Assembly: GCF_000813825.1 (NCBI RefSeq)
Contig: NZ_JWTA01000005.1
Location: 372,001-436,000, forward strand
Reading direction: 5' to 3'
DNA from: Chryseobacterium taiwanense
GTDB taxonomy: Bacteria > Bacteroidota > Bacteroidia > Flavobacteriales > Weeksellaceae
Length of the DNA stretch: 64,000 nucleotides
Shown here: one piece after another, positions 36,036 through 44,972 of the stretch
Layout of the letters: each line of letters begins with the position of its first letter
Numbering within the stretch: the first letter of the stretch is position 1
The notes under the pieces: generated by a model
Database searches by the model: none
Told to the model about the DNA's origin: nothing
What the model saw: only the letters and a program-made list of their open reading frames with translations
Position numbers and translations under genes: made by a program

Positions 36036-37196
36036 CTAAAGAGTTTTTAACAGCTTTTCAGTATCGGTAGAATCTTCTCCTTTGCTTTTTGCCAATGCAA
36101 TTGCTTTTTCAGCCCATAATTTAGCATTCTTTTTATCACCTACTTTATTGTAAAGGTTTGCTAAAGTATCTGTGTTGGCGTAGTTTTCATCTTTCTTTAC
36201 AGACTCCTGAGCCCAAGCTAATGCCTTTTCTAGAGAAGGCTTGTTGCTTACGTTTTCAAAGAAATTCCAAGCGATAGAATTCAATTCTGCTGAAGATGCT
36301 GCTGAAGTATCTTTGTAAAGTTCCATCGTTAATTTTTCATAAGTCGCGAAATCTTTATCTCTTAAAGCTCTTCCTGCCTGTGTTTTTTTAAGAATTTTCT
36401 CAGCTTCTTCCTTTGACATGAATTTTTGCGCTTCTGTAAGGAAATAATTGTCATTCCATGTTTTAGTATCCTTGTTGTATGACTTTTTGAAAAGTGTACT
36501 TACTTTGATACTTTTATCAATAGCATCATATTGCTCAGCAGGAATAACTTTTGTAATGTCTGCTTTTTTAGACTGGAAAATCTTGTACAATGGGCTGTCT
36601 GATGTTTGCGCTCCTGAAAGTAACATTTGTACATCATCTTGATCCAAAGAAGTTTTAACACTGAAATAGCGCTCCAATACTTTTCCTGCAAATTCAGTAT
36701 CGCTATAGATGGTAAGACCCGCAAGGTTTTTCAAAAACTCAGGATTTTTTTCTCCATTTTCGAATTTTTGTTTCAAAGCTGTCAATCTCTTATTGGGATC
36801 TCCTGCATCTTTCGCGAACTGGATGAAATCTTTTTCTTCAACATATCCTAAAGTTCTGTGCACAATTTCTCCGTCTCCGTCTACGAAAAGATACGTTGGA
36901 TATGCTTTTACATTGTATTTTTTAGCAAGTTCAATTCCTTCACCTTTTTCCATATCGATTTTTGCATTCACGAAGTGGCTATTATAATAATCACCAACAG
37001 CCTGAAGCGGGAATATATTCTTTGCCATCAGCTTACAAGGTCCACACCAAGTAGTATATGCATCTATGAACACCAATTTTTTTTCTTTCTTAGCTTTAGC
37101 TAAAACAGTTGCGAAATTACTTTCTTCAAATTTCATTCCCTGAGCAAATGCTAATGCTCCGATAAACAGGGAAGATAATATTGCTAATTTTTTCAT
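36036..37196 (-). CDS. secreted thioredoxin-fold protein with C-terminal helical repeats
   Basis: A 386-residue periplasmic protein. The signal peptide ends LAFAQ, then a thioredoxin domain carries WCGPC (50-54) and the cis-proline region VKAYPTY. The remainder is helical and TPR-like, with NLAGLTIY and a C-terminal WAQESVKKDENYANTDTLANL. The active-site pair is intact, so disulfide reduction or isomerisation in the periplasm is plausible. A -7 box lies 20 bases upstream. Confidence 0.85.
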   Translation of the reverse strand: MKKLAILSSLFIGALAFAQGMKFEESNFATVLAKAKKEKKLVFIDAYTTWCGPCKLMAKNIFPLQAVGDYYNSHFVNAKIDMEKGEGIELAKKYNVKAYPTYLFVDGDGEIVHRTLGYVEEKDFIQFAKDAGDPNKRLTALKQKFENGEKNPEFLKNLAGLTIYSDTEFAGKVLERYFSVKTSLDQDDVQMLLSGAQTSDSPLYKIFQSKKADITKVIPAEQYDAIDKSIKVSTLFKKSYNKDTKTWNDNYFLTEAQKFMSKEEAEKILKKTQAGRALRDKDFATYEKLTMELYKDTSAASSAELNSIAWNFFENVSNKPSLEKALAWAQESVKKDENYANTDTLANLYNKVGDKKNAKLWAEKAIALAKSKGEDSTDTEKLLKTL

Positions 37197-37216
37197 TTAA
37201 TTTTTTTTGACCGCTA

Positions 37217-37224
37217 CAAATGTA
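37217..37224 (-). promoter_or_regulatory. -7 promoter box of the thioredoxin-like gene
   Basis: Minus-strand TACATTTG, 20 bases before the ATG. Confidence 0.55.
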
Positions 37225-37313
37225 ATCATTAAGAGCATTAAATGATTTGATTATTTAAAAAATATTGTAAAGTATTTACGGAAAGGAAATTAAAAGGATA
37301 AAAGAATAAGAAA

Positions 37314-37336
37314 ATCCGTAATAGAGTATTACGGAT
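37314..37336 (-). terminator. candidate terminator of the small lipoprotein gene
   Basis: ATCCGTAATA pairs with TATTACGGAT around a GAG loop; the minus-strand side is followed by TTTTCTTATTC. Confidence 0.5.
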
Positions 37337-37378
37337 CTTTATGAATGACTTCCAATTTTTGTGTGTAATTGGAATTTT

Positions 37379-37597
37379 TTATTTCTTTTGAGGAATAAGG
37401 CTGTCTTTAGTTACTTTTGTTGAGTCTGCCGGAATTGTTTGAGAAGGTTCAGAATTCGCCACAGCACTGTCTCCCATAGAGTTTCTTATAGAATCTTTAT
37501 TGTGGGCTTCTTTAAATTCTTCTCTGTTTTCTTTTTTGTCTGCACAGCTTCCTAAGAAGAGTAAGCCTAGACCGGTAACGATCCATAGTTTTTTCAT
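37379..37597 (-). CDS. small lipoprotein
   Basis: A 72-residue protein with a lipoprotein signal (VTGLGLLFLGSC, Cys18) and a charged, Ser/Lys/Glu-rich mature part without cysteine pairs. It should be anchored in a membrane. No family is recognised; the mature part looks disordered. It sits alone between the thioredoxin-like gene and pruA. Confidence 0.7.
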   Translation of the reverse strand: MKKLWIVTGLGLLFLGSCADKKENREEFKEAHNKDSIRNSMGDSAVANSEPSQTIPADSTKVTKDSLIPQKK

Positions 37598-37686
37598 ATT
37601 GATTGCTTTTAATGTTTACTCAAATATAATAAATAATAGTCAAGGTTTTCATTTTCAAAAATTGTTTTCGGTGATTAAAAAATAAA

Positions 37687-37712
37687 AGCCCCGAAACCGA
37701 AATTCCGAGGCT
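37687..37712 (-). terminator. terminator of pruA
   Basis: AGCCCCG (37687-37693) pairs with CGAGGCT (37706-37712) with one wobble; the minus-strand tail is TTTTATTTTTT. Confidence 0.6.
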
Positions 37713-37761
37713 GTATTTTTTAACGAACAACAAGTACTCATTGCTCATTATGTATTACTTA

Positions 37762-39387
37762 TTATCCTAAGTATGGATATTTATAATCTTTAGGAGAAAC
37801 AAAAGTTTCTTTAATAGATCTTACAGACGTCCATCTTAATAAGTTCATTTTAGAACCTGCTTTATCATTAGTTCCTGAAGCTCTACCACCACCGAAAGGC
37901 TGTTGACCAACAACTGCACCTGTAGGTTTGTCATTGATATAGAAGTTTCCGGATGCATTTTCCAATGCTTTGAACGCTTGGTTTACAGCATAACGGTCTT
38001 GTGCAAATACAGAACCTGTTAATGAATAAGGAGAAGAAGAATCTACTAATTCTAAAGTTTCAGCCCATTTTGCATCTTCATATACATATACAGATAAGAT
38101 TGGTCCGAAGATTTCTTCTACCATACTTTCGTATTGAGGATTAGTAGTTTCAATTACTGTTGGATTTACGAACCATCCTTTAGAATCATCTGTCTGTCCA
38201 CCGATTACTACATTAGCTTCACCAGATGCATTAGCTCTTTCGATATATCCTTTACATTTTTCGAAAGAATTTTTGTCGATTACCGCGTTTACGAAGTTTG
38301 AAGGATCTTCAGGAGAACCGATTTTAATAGAACCAATCTGAGTTTCCATTACTTTTTTCACATCAGCCCAAAGAGACTGAGGAATATAAGCTCTAGAAGC
38401 CGCAGAACATTTTTGTCCCTGATATTCGAAAGCACCTCTTACCAAAGCAGTAGCCACAGCTTCTACGTTTGCAGACGGGTGAGCGATAACGAAATCTTTT
38501 CCACCAGTTTCCCCTACGATTCTTGGGTACGTTCTGTAATTGTGGATATTATCACCGATCATTTTCCACATTCCCTGGAATACTTTTGTAGAACCTGTAA
38601 AGTGAAGACCTGCAAAATCTCTGTGTGCTAAAACTTTCTCAGCAGTTTCTTTTCCGTCTGTAAAGATCATGTTGATAACCCCTGCAGGAAGACCTGCTTC
38701 AGTTAAAACATCCATAATTACTTTTGCAGAATAGATTTGCTTGTCAGAAGGTTTCCAAACCACTACGTTTCCAAGCATTGCCATACAAGTCGGTAAGTTT
38801 CCTGAGATTGCCGTAAAGTTAAACGGAGTCACTGCAAAACAGAACCCTTCCAATGGTCTGTATTCTACACGGTTCCAGATTCCTGCATCAGAAACCGGCT
38901 GTTCAGAATACATTTCTGTCATGAATTCTACGTTGAATCTTAAGAAATCAATGAATTCACAAGCAGCATCAATCTCAGCCTGATGAACATTCTTAGATTG
39001 TCCGATCATTGTTGCAGCGTTGATTACATCTCTGTAAGGTCCTGCTAAAAGATCAGCAGCTTTTAAGAAAATGGCAGCACGGTGTTCCCAACCTAGCTCG
39101 TTCCATTCTTTTTTTGCAGCCAATGCAGCGTTGATAGCATCGTCTACATGTTGCATTGTTCCTCTGTGGTAAAAACCGAAATCATGAGCATGATCCTGAG
39201 GAGACTGAAGCTGAACTTTATCATCAGTTTTTACTTCTTTTCCGTTAATGATCATTGGGATTTCTACTTTTTCAGCCCACATTTTCTTGTATTGAGCGAT
39301 AAGGCTTTTTACTTCCGGAGTTCCCGGTGCATAAGAATTTACCGGTTCGTTTACTGCAAATGGTACTTGCGAAATTGCTTTAGACAT
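37762..39387 (-). CDS. pruA: L-glutamate gamma-semialdehyde dehydrogenase
   Basis: This NAD-dependent enzyme oxidises glutamate semialdehyde / pyrroline-5-carboxylate to glutamate, the second step of proline breakdown. The 541-residue single-domain form (not the proteobacterial PutA fusion) shows FAVTPFNFTAI, GLHFTGSTKVF, VGETGGKDFV and the catalytic cysteine in YQGQKCSAASRAY. Length matches the Bacteroidota/eukaryote-type enzyme. The proline dehydrogenase partner is not adjacent. It has its own promoter box and terminator. Confidence 0.95.
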   Translation of the reverse strand: MSKAISQVPFAVNEPVNSYAPGTPEVKSLIAQYKKMWAEKVEIPMIINGKEVKTDDKVQLQSPQDHAHDFGFYHRGTMQHVDDAINAALAAKKEWNELGWEHRAAIFLKAADLLAGPYRDVINAATMIGQSKNVHQAEIDAACEFIDFLRFNVEFMTEMYSEQPVSDAGIWNRVEYRPLEGFCFAVTPFNFTAISGNLPTCMAMLGNVVVWKPSDKQIYSAKVIMDVLTEAGLPAGVINMIFTDGKETAEKVLAHRDFAGLHFTGSTKVFQGMWKMIGDNIHNYRTYPRIVGETGGKDFVIAHPSANVEAVATALVRGAFEYQGQKCSAASRAYIPQSLWADVKKVMETQIGSIKIGSPEDPSNFVNAVIDKNSFEKCKGYIERANASGEANVVIGGQTDDSKGWFVNPTVIETTNPQYESMVEEIFGPILSVYVYEDAKWAETLELVDSSSPYSLTGSVFAQDRYAVNQAFKALENASGNFYINDKPTGAVVGQQPFGGGRASGTNDKAGSKMNLLRWTSVRSIKETFVSPKDYKYPYLG

Positions 39388-39422
39388 ATTACGTTGTATT
39401 ATTTTTTAATTTGCTAATGTTA

Positions 39423-39430
39423 CAAATTTA
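39423..39430 (-). promoter_or_regulatory. -7 promoter box of pruA
   Basis: Minus-strand TAAATTTG, 35 bases before the pruA ATG. Confidence 0.5.
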
Positions 39431-39467
39431 CAACATTTAATCCTGACAAAAAATCGATACAGCCTAT

Positions 39468-40571
39468 TTACATCTTTTCGTTTTCTAATATTTTGAGAAC
39501 CAGTTTTTCTTCCTGAGTTAAGTCTGCTTTACCATCATTTTCTTCTATTTTTTCCAGTTCATCAAGATATTTTTTGATGCTGTTATTTTCATATAAAGTA
39601 ATGACCAGAGGATGAACATAATATTTTTTGCAGACCGTACTTGTATTTCCGAGATGAGAAGCCACTATTTCCAATGCTTCTTTTACCTTTCTTTTGTAGT
39701 CGGTGTTGGTTTCGGCGTAGCCTATTTCTTTAAAAGCTATTAAAGCGTTTACCGTTCCCGACCAGGTTCTGAAATCTTTTGCTGTAAAATCTTCACCGCT
39801 GATTTCTTTAATATATTCATTCACCATCCCTGAATCGATAGAATGATGATTTCCCTCTTCATCATAATATTGGAAGAGCTCTTTTCCGGGAATATCTTTA
39901 CATTTTTGAACCCATCTTGCCAGTCTTTTACTTTTAAGATCCACATTATGCATGATTCCTTTTTTTCCTTTAAATGAAAAGGTGATTTTTTGCCCTTTTA
40001 TTTTTACATGCTTATCTTTTAAAGTTGTTAACCCAAAAGAACCGTACAGTTTTTCGTACGCATTGTTTCCGATTCTGATGTTTGTCTTTTGCATTAAACT
40101 AACGATTAAGGCTAAGATTTTTCTCTTTTCGAAATTTCTCAATGCCAAATCCTGTTCAATCTGTAATCTCATTTGTGGCAATGCAGCGCCAAACTGAAGC
40201 ATTCTGTAAAATTTTGTATGATTTCTCAATGCATTCCACAGAGGATGATACCGGTATTGTTTTCTCTTTTTTAAGTCTAAACCGGTTGCCTGAAGGTGAC
40301 CATTATCTAATGCGCAAATCCAGACATTTTCCCAGGCAGGAGGTATAACGAGACTATTTATTCTTTTGATCTCGTCTTTATCTTTGATTCTTTCTCCGTC
40401 TTTAAAGTAGGAATATTTTTTACCGCGTTTTTTTCGAATAATACCGGCAGATTCTGCATCAGACGTATAAATAAGATGTACAGCTTTTGCAGAAGCTTCC
40501 GGATCTTTCATAATTTTTACAATCTTGGAAGGCTTCAGGTGAGAAATAAGATCTAAATCTGAATGATCCAT
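39468..40571 (-). CDS. DNA topoisomerase IB
   Basis: A 367-residue poxvirus-like type IB topoisomerase, which relaxes supercoils through a 3'-phosphotyrosyl link. The N-terminal half has IPPAWENVWI and ATGLDLKKRKQYRYH; the C-terminal catalytic half has the Arg-Lys region (QKTNIRIGN) and LGNTSTVCKKYYVHP with the likely nucleophile Tyr318. Such enzymes occur sporadically in bacteria. It is 11 bases downstream of a 55-residue lipoprotein gene missed by length-limited ORF calling. Confidence 0.92.
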   Translation of the reverse strand: MDHSDLDLISHLKPSKIVKIMKDPEASAKAVHLIYTSDAESAGIIRKKRGKKYSYFKDGERIKDKDEIKRINSLVIPPAWENVWICALDNGHLQATGLDLKKRKQYRYHPLWNALRNHTKFYRMLQFGAALPQMRLQIEQDLALRNFEKRKILALIVSLMQKTNIRIGNNAYEKLYGSFGLTTLKDKHVKIKGQKITFSFKGKKGIMHNVDLKSKRLARWVQKCKDIPGKELFQYYDEEGNHHSIDSGMVNEYIKEISGEDFTAKDFRTWSGTVNALIAFKEIGYAETNTDYKRKVKEALEIVASHLGNTSTVCKKYYVHPLVITLYENNSIKKYLDELEKIEENDGKADLTQEEKLVLKILENEKM

Positions 40572-40582
40572 AGACTTTTATT

Positions 40583-40750
40583 TTAAGAATTTTTCCCTCT
40601 GGAAAACAACCATAAAATGATACCAATTATGCCGACTACTAAAATAATTCCCCACCACATTCCAGCTTTAAAGATGGTTTCTACGGCTTCACAGCTTGTT
40701 AATGAAAACAAACAGAGCATTATGATACTGTATACGCTTAATTTTTTCAT
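40583..40750 (-). CDS. 55-residue lipoprotein/membrane protein
   Basis: A short ORF from ATG (40748-40750) to TAA (40583-40585). The product starts MKKLSVYSIIMLCLFSLTSC, a lipoprotein signal with lipobox LTSC, followed by EAVETIFKAGMWWG and a second hydrophobic helix (IILVVGIIGIILWLF) ending in RGKNS. Related small flavobacterial proteins with a GMWWG motif are often mislabelled as cytidylyltransferases. It is 25 bases after the DUF6526-like gene and 11 bases before topoisomerase IB, probably one operon. Confidence 0.75.
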   Translation of the reverse strand: MKKLSVYSIIMLCLFSLTSCEAVETIFKAGMWWGIILVVGIIGIILWLFSRGKNS

Positions 40751-40775
40751 AATAATTTATTTTGTGGTTAGTATT

Positions 40776-41213
40776 CTAAATTCTATGAAGATCGGGATGC
40801 CAGTTTTTGATAGATTTTTTAATCTTATCGCCCGAAATATTTTCGTGGAGTGCTTGATAGAGCAACTCTTTAAATTCATCGTCGTAAGTAAATCTTAAGG
40901 CAGCTATCTGATCAAACTTCAGCTTTTCTTCAATTTCATCAGATCTTCTCCCGAAAATTTCGAAATAACGTTGCTTAAATTCAAGTCTGACCAACCGGTT
41001 CTGAAGTCCTAATGCATAATGTTGTCTCAGCATAATTGCCAAGTAGAAAAGCAAAAAAATAACAATCGAAAATAATATCCATGTTAACTGATGGGAAGAA
41101 TCATCAAAGATTTTATACACTCCCAGAATTTCTAATAGGATTAAAACAGGGAGGTAAATAAAATGATGAGGAGGATAAAATTTTTTGTGATTTTTGTAAT
41201 TCTGTGTTTCCAT
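40776..41213 (-). CDS. DUF6526-like membrane protein
   Basis: A 145-residue protein beginning METQNYKNHKKFYPPHHFIYLPVLI with two helices (about 18-36 and 42-62) and a charged C-terminal cytoplasmic tail (RQHYALGLQNRLVRLEFKQR). The opening motif matches what I recall as DUF6526; function unknown. It leads a probable operon with the 55-residue lipoprotein and topoisomerase IB. Confidence 0.7.
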   Translation of the reverse strand: METQNYKNHKKFYPPHHFIYLPVLILLEILGVYKIFDDSSHQLTWILFSIVIFLLFYLAIMLRQHYALGLQNRLVRLEFKQRYFEIFGRRSDEIEEKLKFDQIAALRFTYDDEFKELLYQALHENISGDKIKKSIKNWHPDLHRI

Positions 41214-41370
41214 ACTGTGAATACAGCAAGAATCTTTCCAAAAAAATGTAAATTAGATATTCATCTCTGAATGTACAGTGATTAGTGATAATATCCTATA
41301 AATTGACCTCAAAATTTAACTGCAAAACCTTAAAAAGTTGTAACTTCACCTCTTTAAAAAAATTATAAAA

Positions 41371-43140
41371 ATGACTTCAAAGGAAAAAGTAGCTGCGCTT
41401 CGTGAAGAGATGCAGAAAAATAATGTTGATGCATTTATAGTATATTCTGCGGATCCGCATATGAGTGAATATTTGCCTGAAGAATGGCAGGAGAGAGCTT
41501 GGCTGTCAGGATTTTTAGGTTCTGCAGGTTTTGTAGTAGTTACAAAAGATAAAGCCGGACTTTGGACGGACGGAAGATATTTTACACAAGCAGCTATTGA
41601 GTTGGAAGGTTCAGGAATTGATCTTTTCAAGGATGGGATGGAAGGAACTCCTAATTATATCGATTGGATCATTTCTGAAATCCCGGCAAACGGAAAAGTA
41701 GCCGTAAATGCTGTAGCAACAGCTCATGCTAATTGGGAACTTTTAACTCAAAAATTAAATTCTAAAAATATAACGTTGGTTGACAATCCTCTTTTAAAGC
41801 AAATTTGGGTTGACAGAGGAACACCATCAAAAAATCCAATTTTCGTACACCCTGTAAAATGGGCCGGAAAATCTGTGGCTGATAAAATTGCTGCTATCCG
41901 TCAGAAAATGGAAGAGCAGGAAGCAACTGTTCACATTATTTCAAGCTTAGACGATGTTGCATGGACGTTGAATTTAAGAGGAAGTGATGTACAGAGCAAT
42001 CCTGTATTTTTAGGATATGTTATTATTACTAAAAATGATGCAATCTTGTTCACAGATCTGGAAAAACTAGAGGTTGAAGCAAGAAAGCAAATGGATGAGT
42101 CTTTCGTGAAAATGATGCCTTACGAAGAGTTTTACAATCATTTAAGTGTATTCAAAAATGAAAAAGTATTGGTTTCTCCGAACAGCAATCAGTCTATTTT
42201 TGAAGCATTAAAATCAGATAATCAATTCATCAAAGCTCCGGTTCCCGGAAACTTAATGAAAGCTCAGAAAAATGAAACTGAGTTGGAAGGCTTCAGAAAA
42301 GTAATGGTGAGAGATGGCGTTGCTATGGTGAAATTCCTGTATTGGTTAACACACAATGCCGGAAAAGAAGCGATGAACGAATATTCAATCGGTGAGAAAC
42401 TGAGAGGTTTCCGTGCTGAAGGAGAAAACTTCGTTGGAGAAAGTTTCGGAAGCATTGTTGGATATAAAGATAATGGTGCGATTATGCATTATTCGGCTAA
42501 AAGCGAAGGAAGCAAGGAAGTTACGAATGATGCAAGTATTCTGGTAGATTCAGGAGGTCAATATCTTGAAGGAACAACTGATATTACCAGAACTTTTGCT
42601 TTAGGTACGGTTTCAGAGGAATTTAAAAGAAATTCTACCTTGGTTTTACAAGGAATGATCCGTTTATCAATGGTAAAATTCCCGAAAGGAACAAAAGGAG
42701 TTCACCTTGATGCTATTGCGAGATTACCATTATGGATGGAAGGAAAAGATTTCAATCACGGAACAGGTCATGGTGTTGGAAGCTTTATGAATGTTCATGA
42801 AGGACCTCAGAATATCAGAAAAGATATGAATCCGCAGGATCTTTTGGTAGGAATGGTGTGTTCCAACGAACCGGGTTATTATCTTGAAGGAGATTACGGA
42901 ATCCGTCACGAGAATCTGATCGTAGTAAAAGAAGCAGAGAAAACAATTCACGGAACATTCTATGAATTTGAAACCTTAACGTTCTGTCCGTTCTTTAAAG
43001 ATACTATCGTAAAAGAAATTCTTTCTGAAACTGAAGTAACATGGCTGAATAGCTATCATAAAACTTGTGAAGAAAAAATCGCTCCATTTTTAGAAGGGGA
43101 AGTTAAAGATTGGTTCCTGAATTTAGTGAGTCCATTGTAA
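41371..43140 (+). CDS. Xaa-Pro aminopeptidase (M24B)
   Basis: A 589-residue aminopeptidase P of the long, eukaryote-like form, which removes N-terminal residues before proline. After two creatinase N-like domains, the C-terminal pita-bread domain shows the metal ligands in order: Asp in VDSGGQY, Asp in TTDITRTF, His in HGTGHGVGSF, Glu in SNEPGYY and Glu in IRHENL. All are intact. No signal peptide, so cytoplasmic. It is followed by a strong terminator. Confidence 0.93.
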   Translation: MTSKEKVAALREEMQKNNVDAFIVYSADPHMSEYLPEEWQERAWLSGFLGSAGFVVVTKDKAGLWTDGRYFTQAAIELEGSGIDLFKDGMEGTPNYIDWIISEIPANGKVAVNAVATAHANWELLTQKLNSKNITLVDNPLLKQIWVDRGTPSKNPIFVHPVKWAGKSVADKIAAIRQKMEEQEATVHIISSLDDVAWTLNLRGSDVQSNPVFLGYVIITKNDAILFTDLEKLEVEARKQMDESFVKMMPYEEFYNHLSVFKNEKVLVSPNSNQSIFEALKSDNQFIKAPVPGNLMKAQKNETELEGFRKVMVRDGVAMVKFLYWLTHNAGKEAMNEYSIGEKLRGFRAEGENFVGESFGSIVGYKDNGAIMHYSAKSEGSKEVTNDASILVDSGGQYLEGTTDITRTFALGTVSEEFKRNSTLVLQGMIRLSMVKFPKGTKGVHLDAIARLPLWMEGKDFNHGTGHGVGSFMNVHEGPQNIRKDMNPQDLLVGMVCSNEPGYYLEGDYGIRHENLIVVKEAEKTIHGTFYEFETLTFCPFFKDTIVKEILSETEVTWLNSYHKTCEEKIAPFLEGEVKDWFLNLVSPL

Positions 43141-43156
43141 GATTTATAAAATAATA

Positions 43157-43192
43157 AAAAGAGCCTTGTAATCAGTGTTACAAGGCTCTTTT
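43157..43192 (+). terminator. intrinsic terminator of the aminopeptidase gene
   Basis: A 15-bp perfect stem (arm AAAAGAGCCTTGTAA) with a TCAGTG loop and T tail. The following bases to 43447 hold no gene; see the small-RNA candidate among the findings. Confidence 0.9.
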
Positions 43193-43447
43193 GTTAAGTA
43201 TGATAACAAGTGAATGAGAATAATTGAAATTTTTCTCTAATTTGTGAAAAATAAGTATTACATTTGTTATACAGAAAGACACAAATCACACCTTTCATAT
43301 ACATTAGTAAATCAAAAGCAGTAAATCATCTCATTTCGGGATGATTTTTATGTTTAAAAACAGTTCATTTGTTTTTCTATATATTTTTTAAGTGGTGAGA
43401 AATCGCGACAATAGATAAACGATATGGTTCTTTGCAATTAAAAACCG

Positions 43448-43455
43448 TAAATTTG
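43448..43455 (+). promoter_or_regulatory. -7 promoter box, four bases before mnmE
   Basis: TAAATTTG then CAGC then ATG (43460), predicting a leaderless mRNA. Confidence 0.6.
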
Positions 43456-43459
43456 CAGC

Positions 43460-44845
43460 ATGAATAACGATACCATTTGCGCGTTGGCTACAGCCAATGG
43501 AGTAGGAGCTTTAGGCATTATCAGAGTTTCGGGGAACGATGCTTTATCTGTCGTTCAAAAATCTTTTCCTGCGAAGAAACTGGAGAAACAAAAATCCCAT
43601 ACTATTCATTACGGATATTTTGTAGACGGAGAAGAGGCGATAGATGAGGTGATGCTTTCCATTTTTCTGGCTCCGAAAAGTTTTACCACAGAGAATTCTG
43701 TAGAAATAGCTTTTCACGGATCACCGCATATTGGAAAACGTATTCTTGAAACATTGATTAAAAACGGAGCGAGAATGGCAAAAGCCGGAGAGTTTACGCT
43801 TCGAGCTTTTATTAATGGAAGAATTGATCTTTCTCAAGCTGAAGCGATTGCAGATGTTATTGCTTCGGAAAATGAAGCTTCCAGAAAAGTTGCCATTAAT
43901 CAGTTGAAAGGAGGAATTACCAATGAAATATCCTTTTTGAGAACTGATTTGCTGAATTTTGTTTCTTTAATTGAGTTGGAGCTAGATTTTGCAGAAGAAG
44001 ATGTAGAGTTTGCTGACCGTTCAGCTTTAGTGCAATTGTTGAATAAAATTGAACTTAAATTAAACTCACTGATTGAAAGCTTCCAATACGGAAATGCTAT
44101 TAAAAATGGAACTGCTGTAGCGATAATAGGAAAACCAAATGCAGGAAAGTCTACATTGCTGAATGCTTTATTAAAAGAGGAAAGAGCGATTGTAAGTAAT
44201 ATTGCGGGAACAACGAGAGATACGATTGAAGAGGTTTTACACATTAAAGGGCATGCTTTCCGATTGATCGATACTGCCGGATTGCGCGAAACAATGGATG
44301 AAATTGAAGCCATTGGTGTAAAAAAAGCCAAAGAAAAAGTAGAAAACGCGAATATTCTTGTGTATTTGGCAGATGCGGGGACTGAAGATTTCTCTGAAGA
44401 TATTGAGATGATAAAATCTTTGTTGAGAGAGGATTTGAAATTAATTATCTGCGCAACGAAAATAGATGAAGTTATTCCAACCCAATATGAAAAGCTAGAA
44501 GATGTTTTCAGAAACGAAATTTCTCATGACTTCGATTTTATTAAAATTTCAGCAGTAGAAAACCAAAATATTCAGGATCTTAAAAATGAATTGTCTTCTT
44601 ATGTTGAACAATTAAAAGCATCTGAAAATAACGTCGTAATTACCAATCAGCGTCATTTCGAAGCTTTACAAAAATCTTTGGATGCAGTACATAAAGTAAA
44701 AGAAGCAATTTCTTTCCAGATTTCAACAGAATTGTTGGCGTATGAACTGAGAAATGCACTGGAGCACCTTGGGGAAATCTCAGGTGAAGTGACTAATGAT
44801 GAGGTTTTGGGGAATATTTTTTCTAAGTTTTGTATCGGAAAGTAA
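43460..44845 (+). CDS. mnmE: tRNA modification GTPase MnmE
   Basis: MnmE with MnmG makes the 5-carboxymethylaminomethyl group at wobble uridine of several tRNAs. The 461-residue protein has the N-terminal tetrahydrofolate-binding domain (TICALATANGVGALGIIRVSG), the inserted G domain with GKPNAGKSTLLNAL, the switch region AGTTRD and the DTAGLRE G3 motif. It ends with the conserved FCIGK bearing the catalytic cysteine. Complete and of usual length. Confidence 0.97.
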   Translation: MNNDTICALATANGVGALGIIRVSGNDALSVVQKSFPAKKLEKQKSHTIHYGYFVDGEEAIDEVMLSIFLAPKSFTTENSVEIAFHGSPHIGKRILETLIKNGARMAKAGEFTLRAFINGRIDLSQAEAIADVIASENEASRKVAINQLKGGITNEISFLRTDLLNFVSLIELELDFAEEDVEFADRSALVQLLNKIELKLNSLIESFQYGNAIKNGTAVAIIGKPNAGKSTLLNALLKEERAIVSNIAGTTRDTIEEVLHIKGHAFRLIDTAGLRETMDEIEAIGVKKAKEKVENANILVYLADAGTEDFSEDIEMIKSLLREDLKLIICATKIDEVIPTQYEKLEDVFRNEISHDFDFIKISAVENQNIQDLKNELSSYVEQLKASENNVVITNQRHFEALQKSLDAVHKVKEAISFQISTELLAYELRNALEHLGEISGEVTNDEVLGNIFSKFCIGK

Positions 44846-44914
44846 CAATAGTAAACAAATCATTTTGAGAATTTTCTTCTTCTGAAAATATCAAAAAATA
44901 AAAACTTCAATAAT

Positions 44915-44954
44915 AAAAAAAACAGCACTTTCAAAAAGAAGGTGCTGTTTTTTT
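44915..44954. terminator. bidirectional terminator, mnmE / amine oxidase
   Basis: AAAAAACAGCAC (44917-44928) pairs with GTGCTGTTTTTT (44942-44953), extended by a wobble stem inside, between convergent genes. Confidence 0.8.
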
Positions 44955-44972
44955 ATCGCTAATAATACTAAA

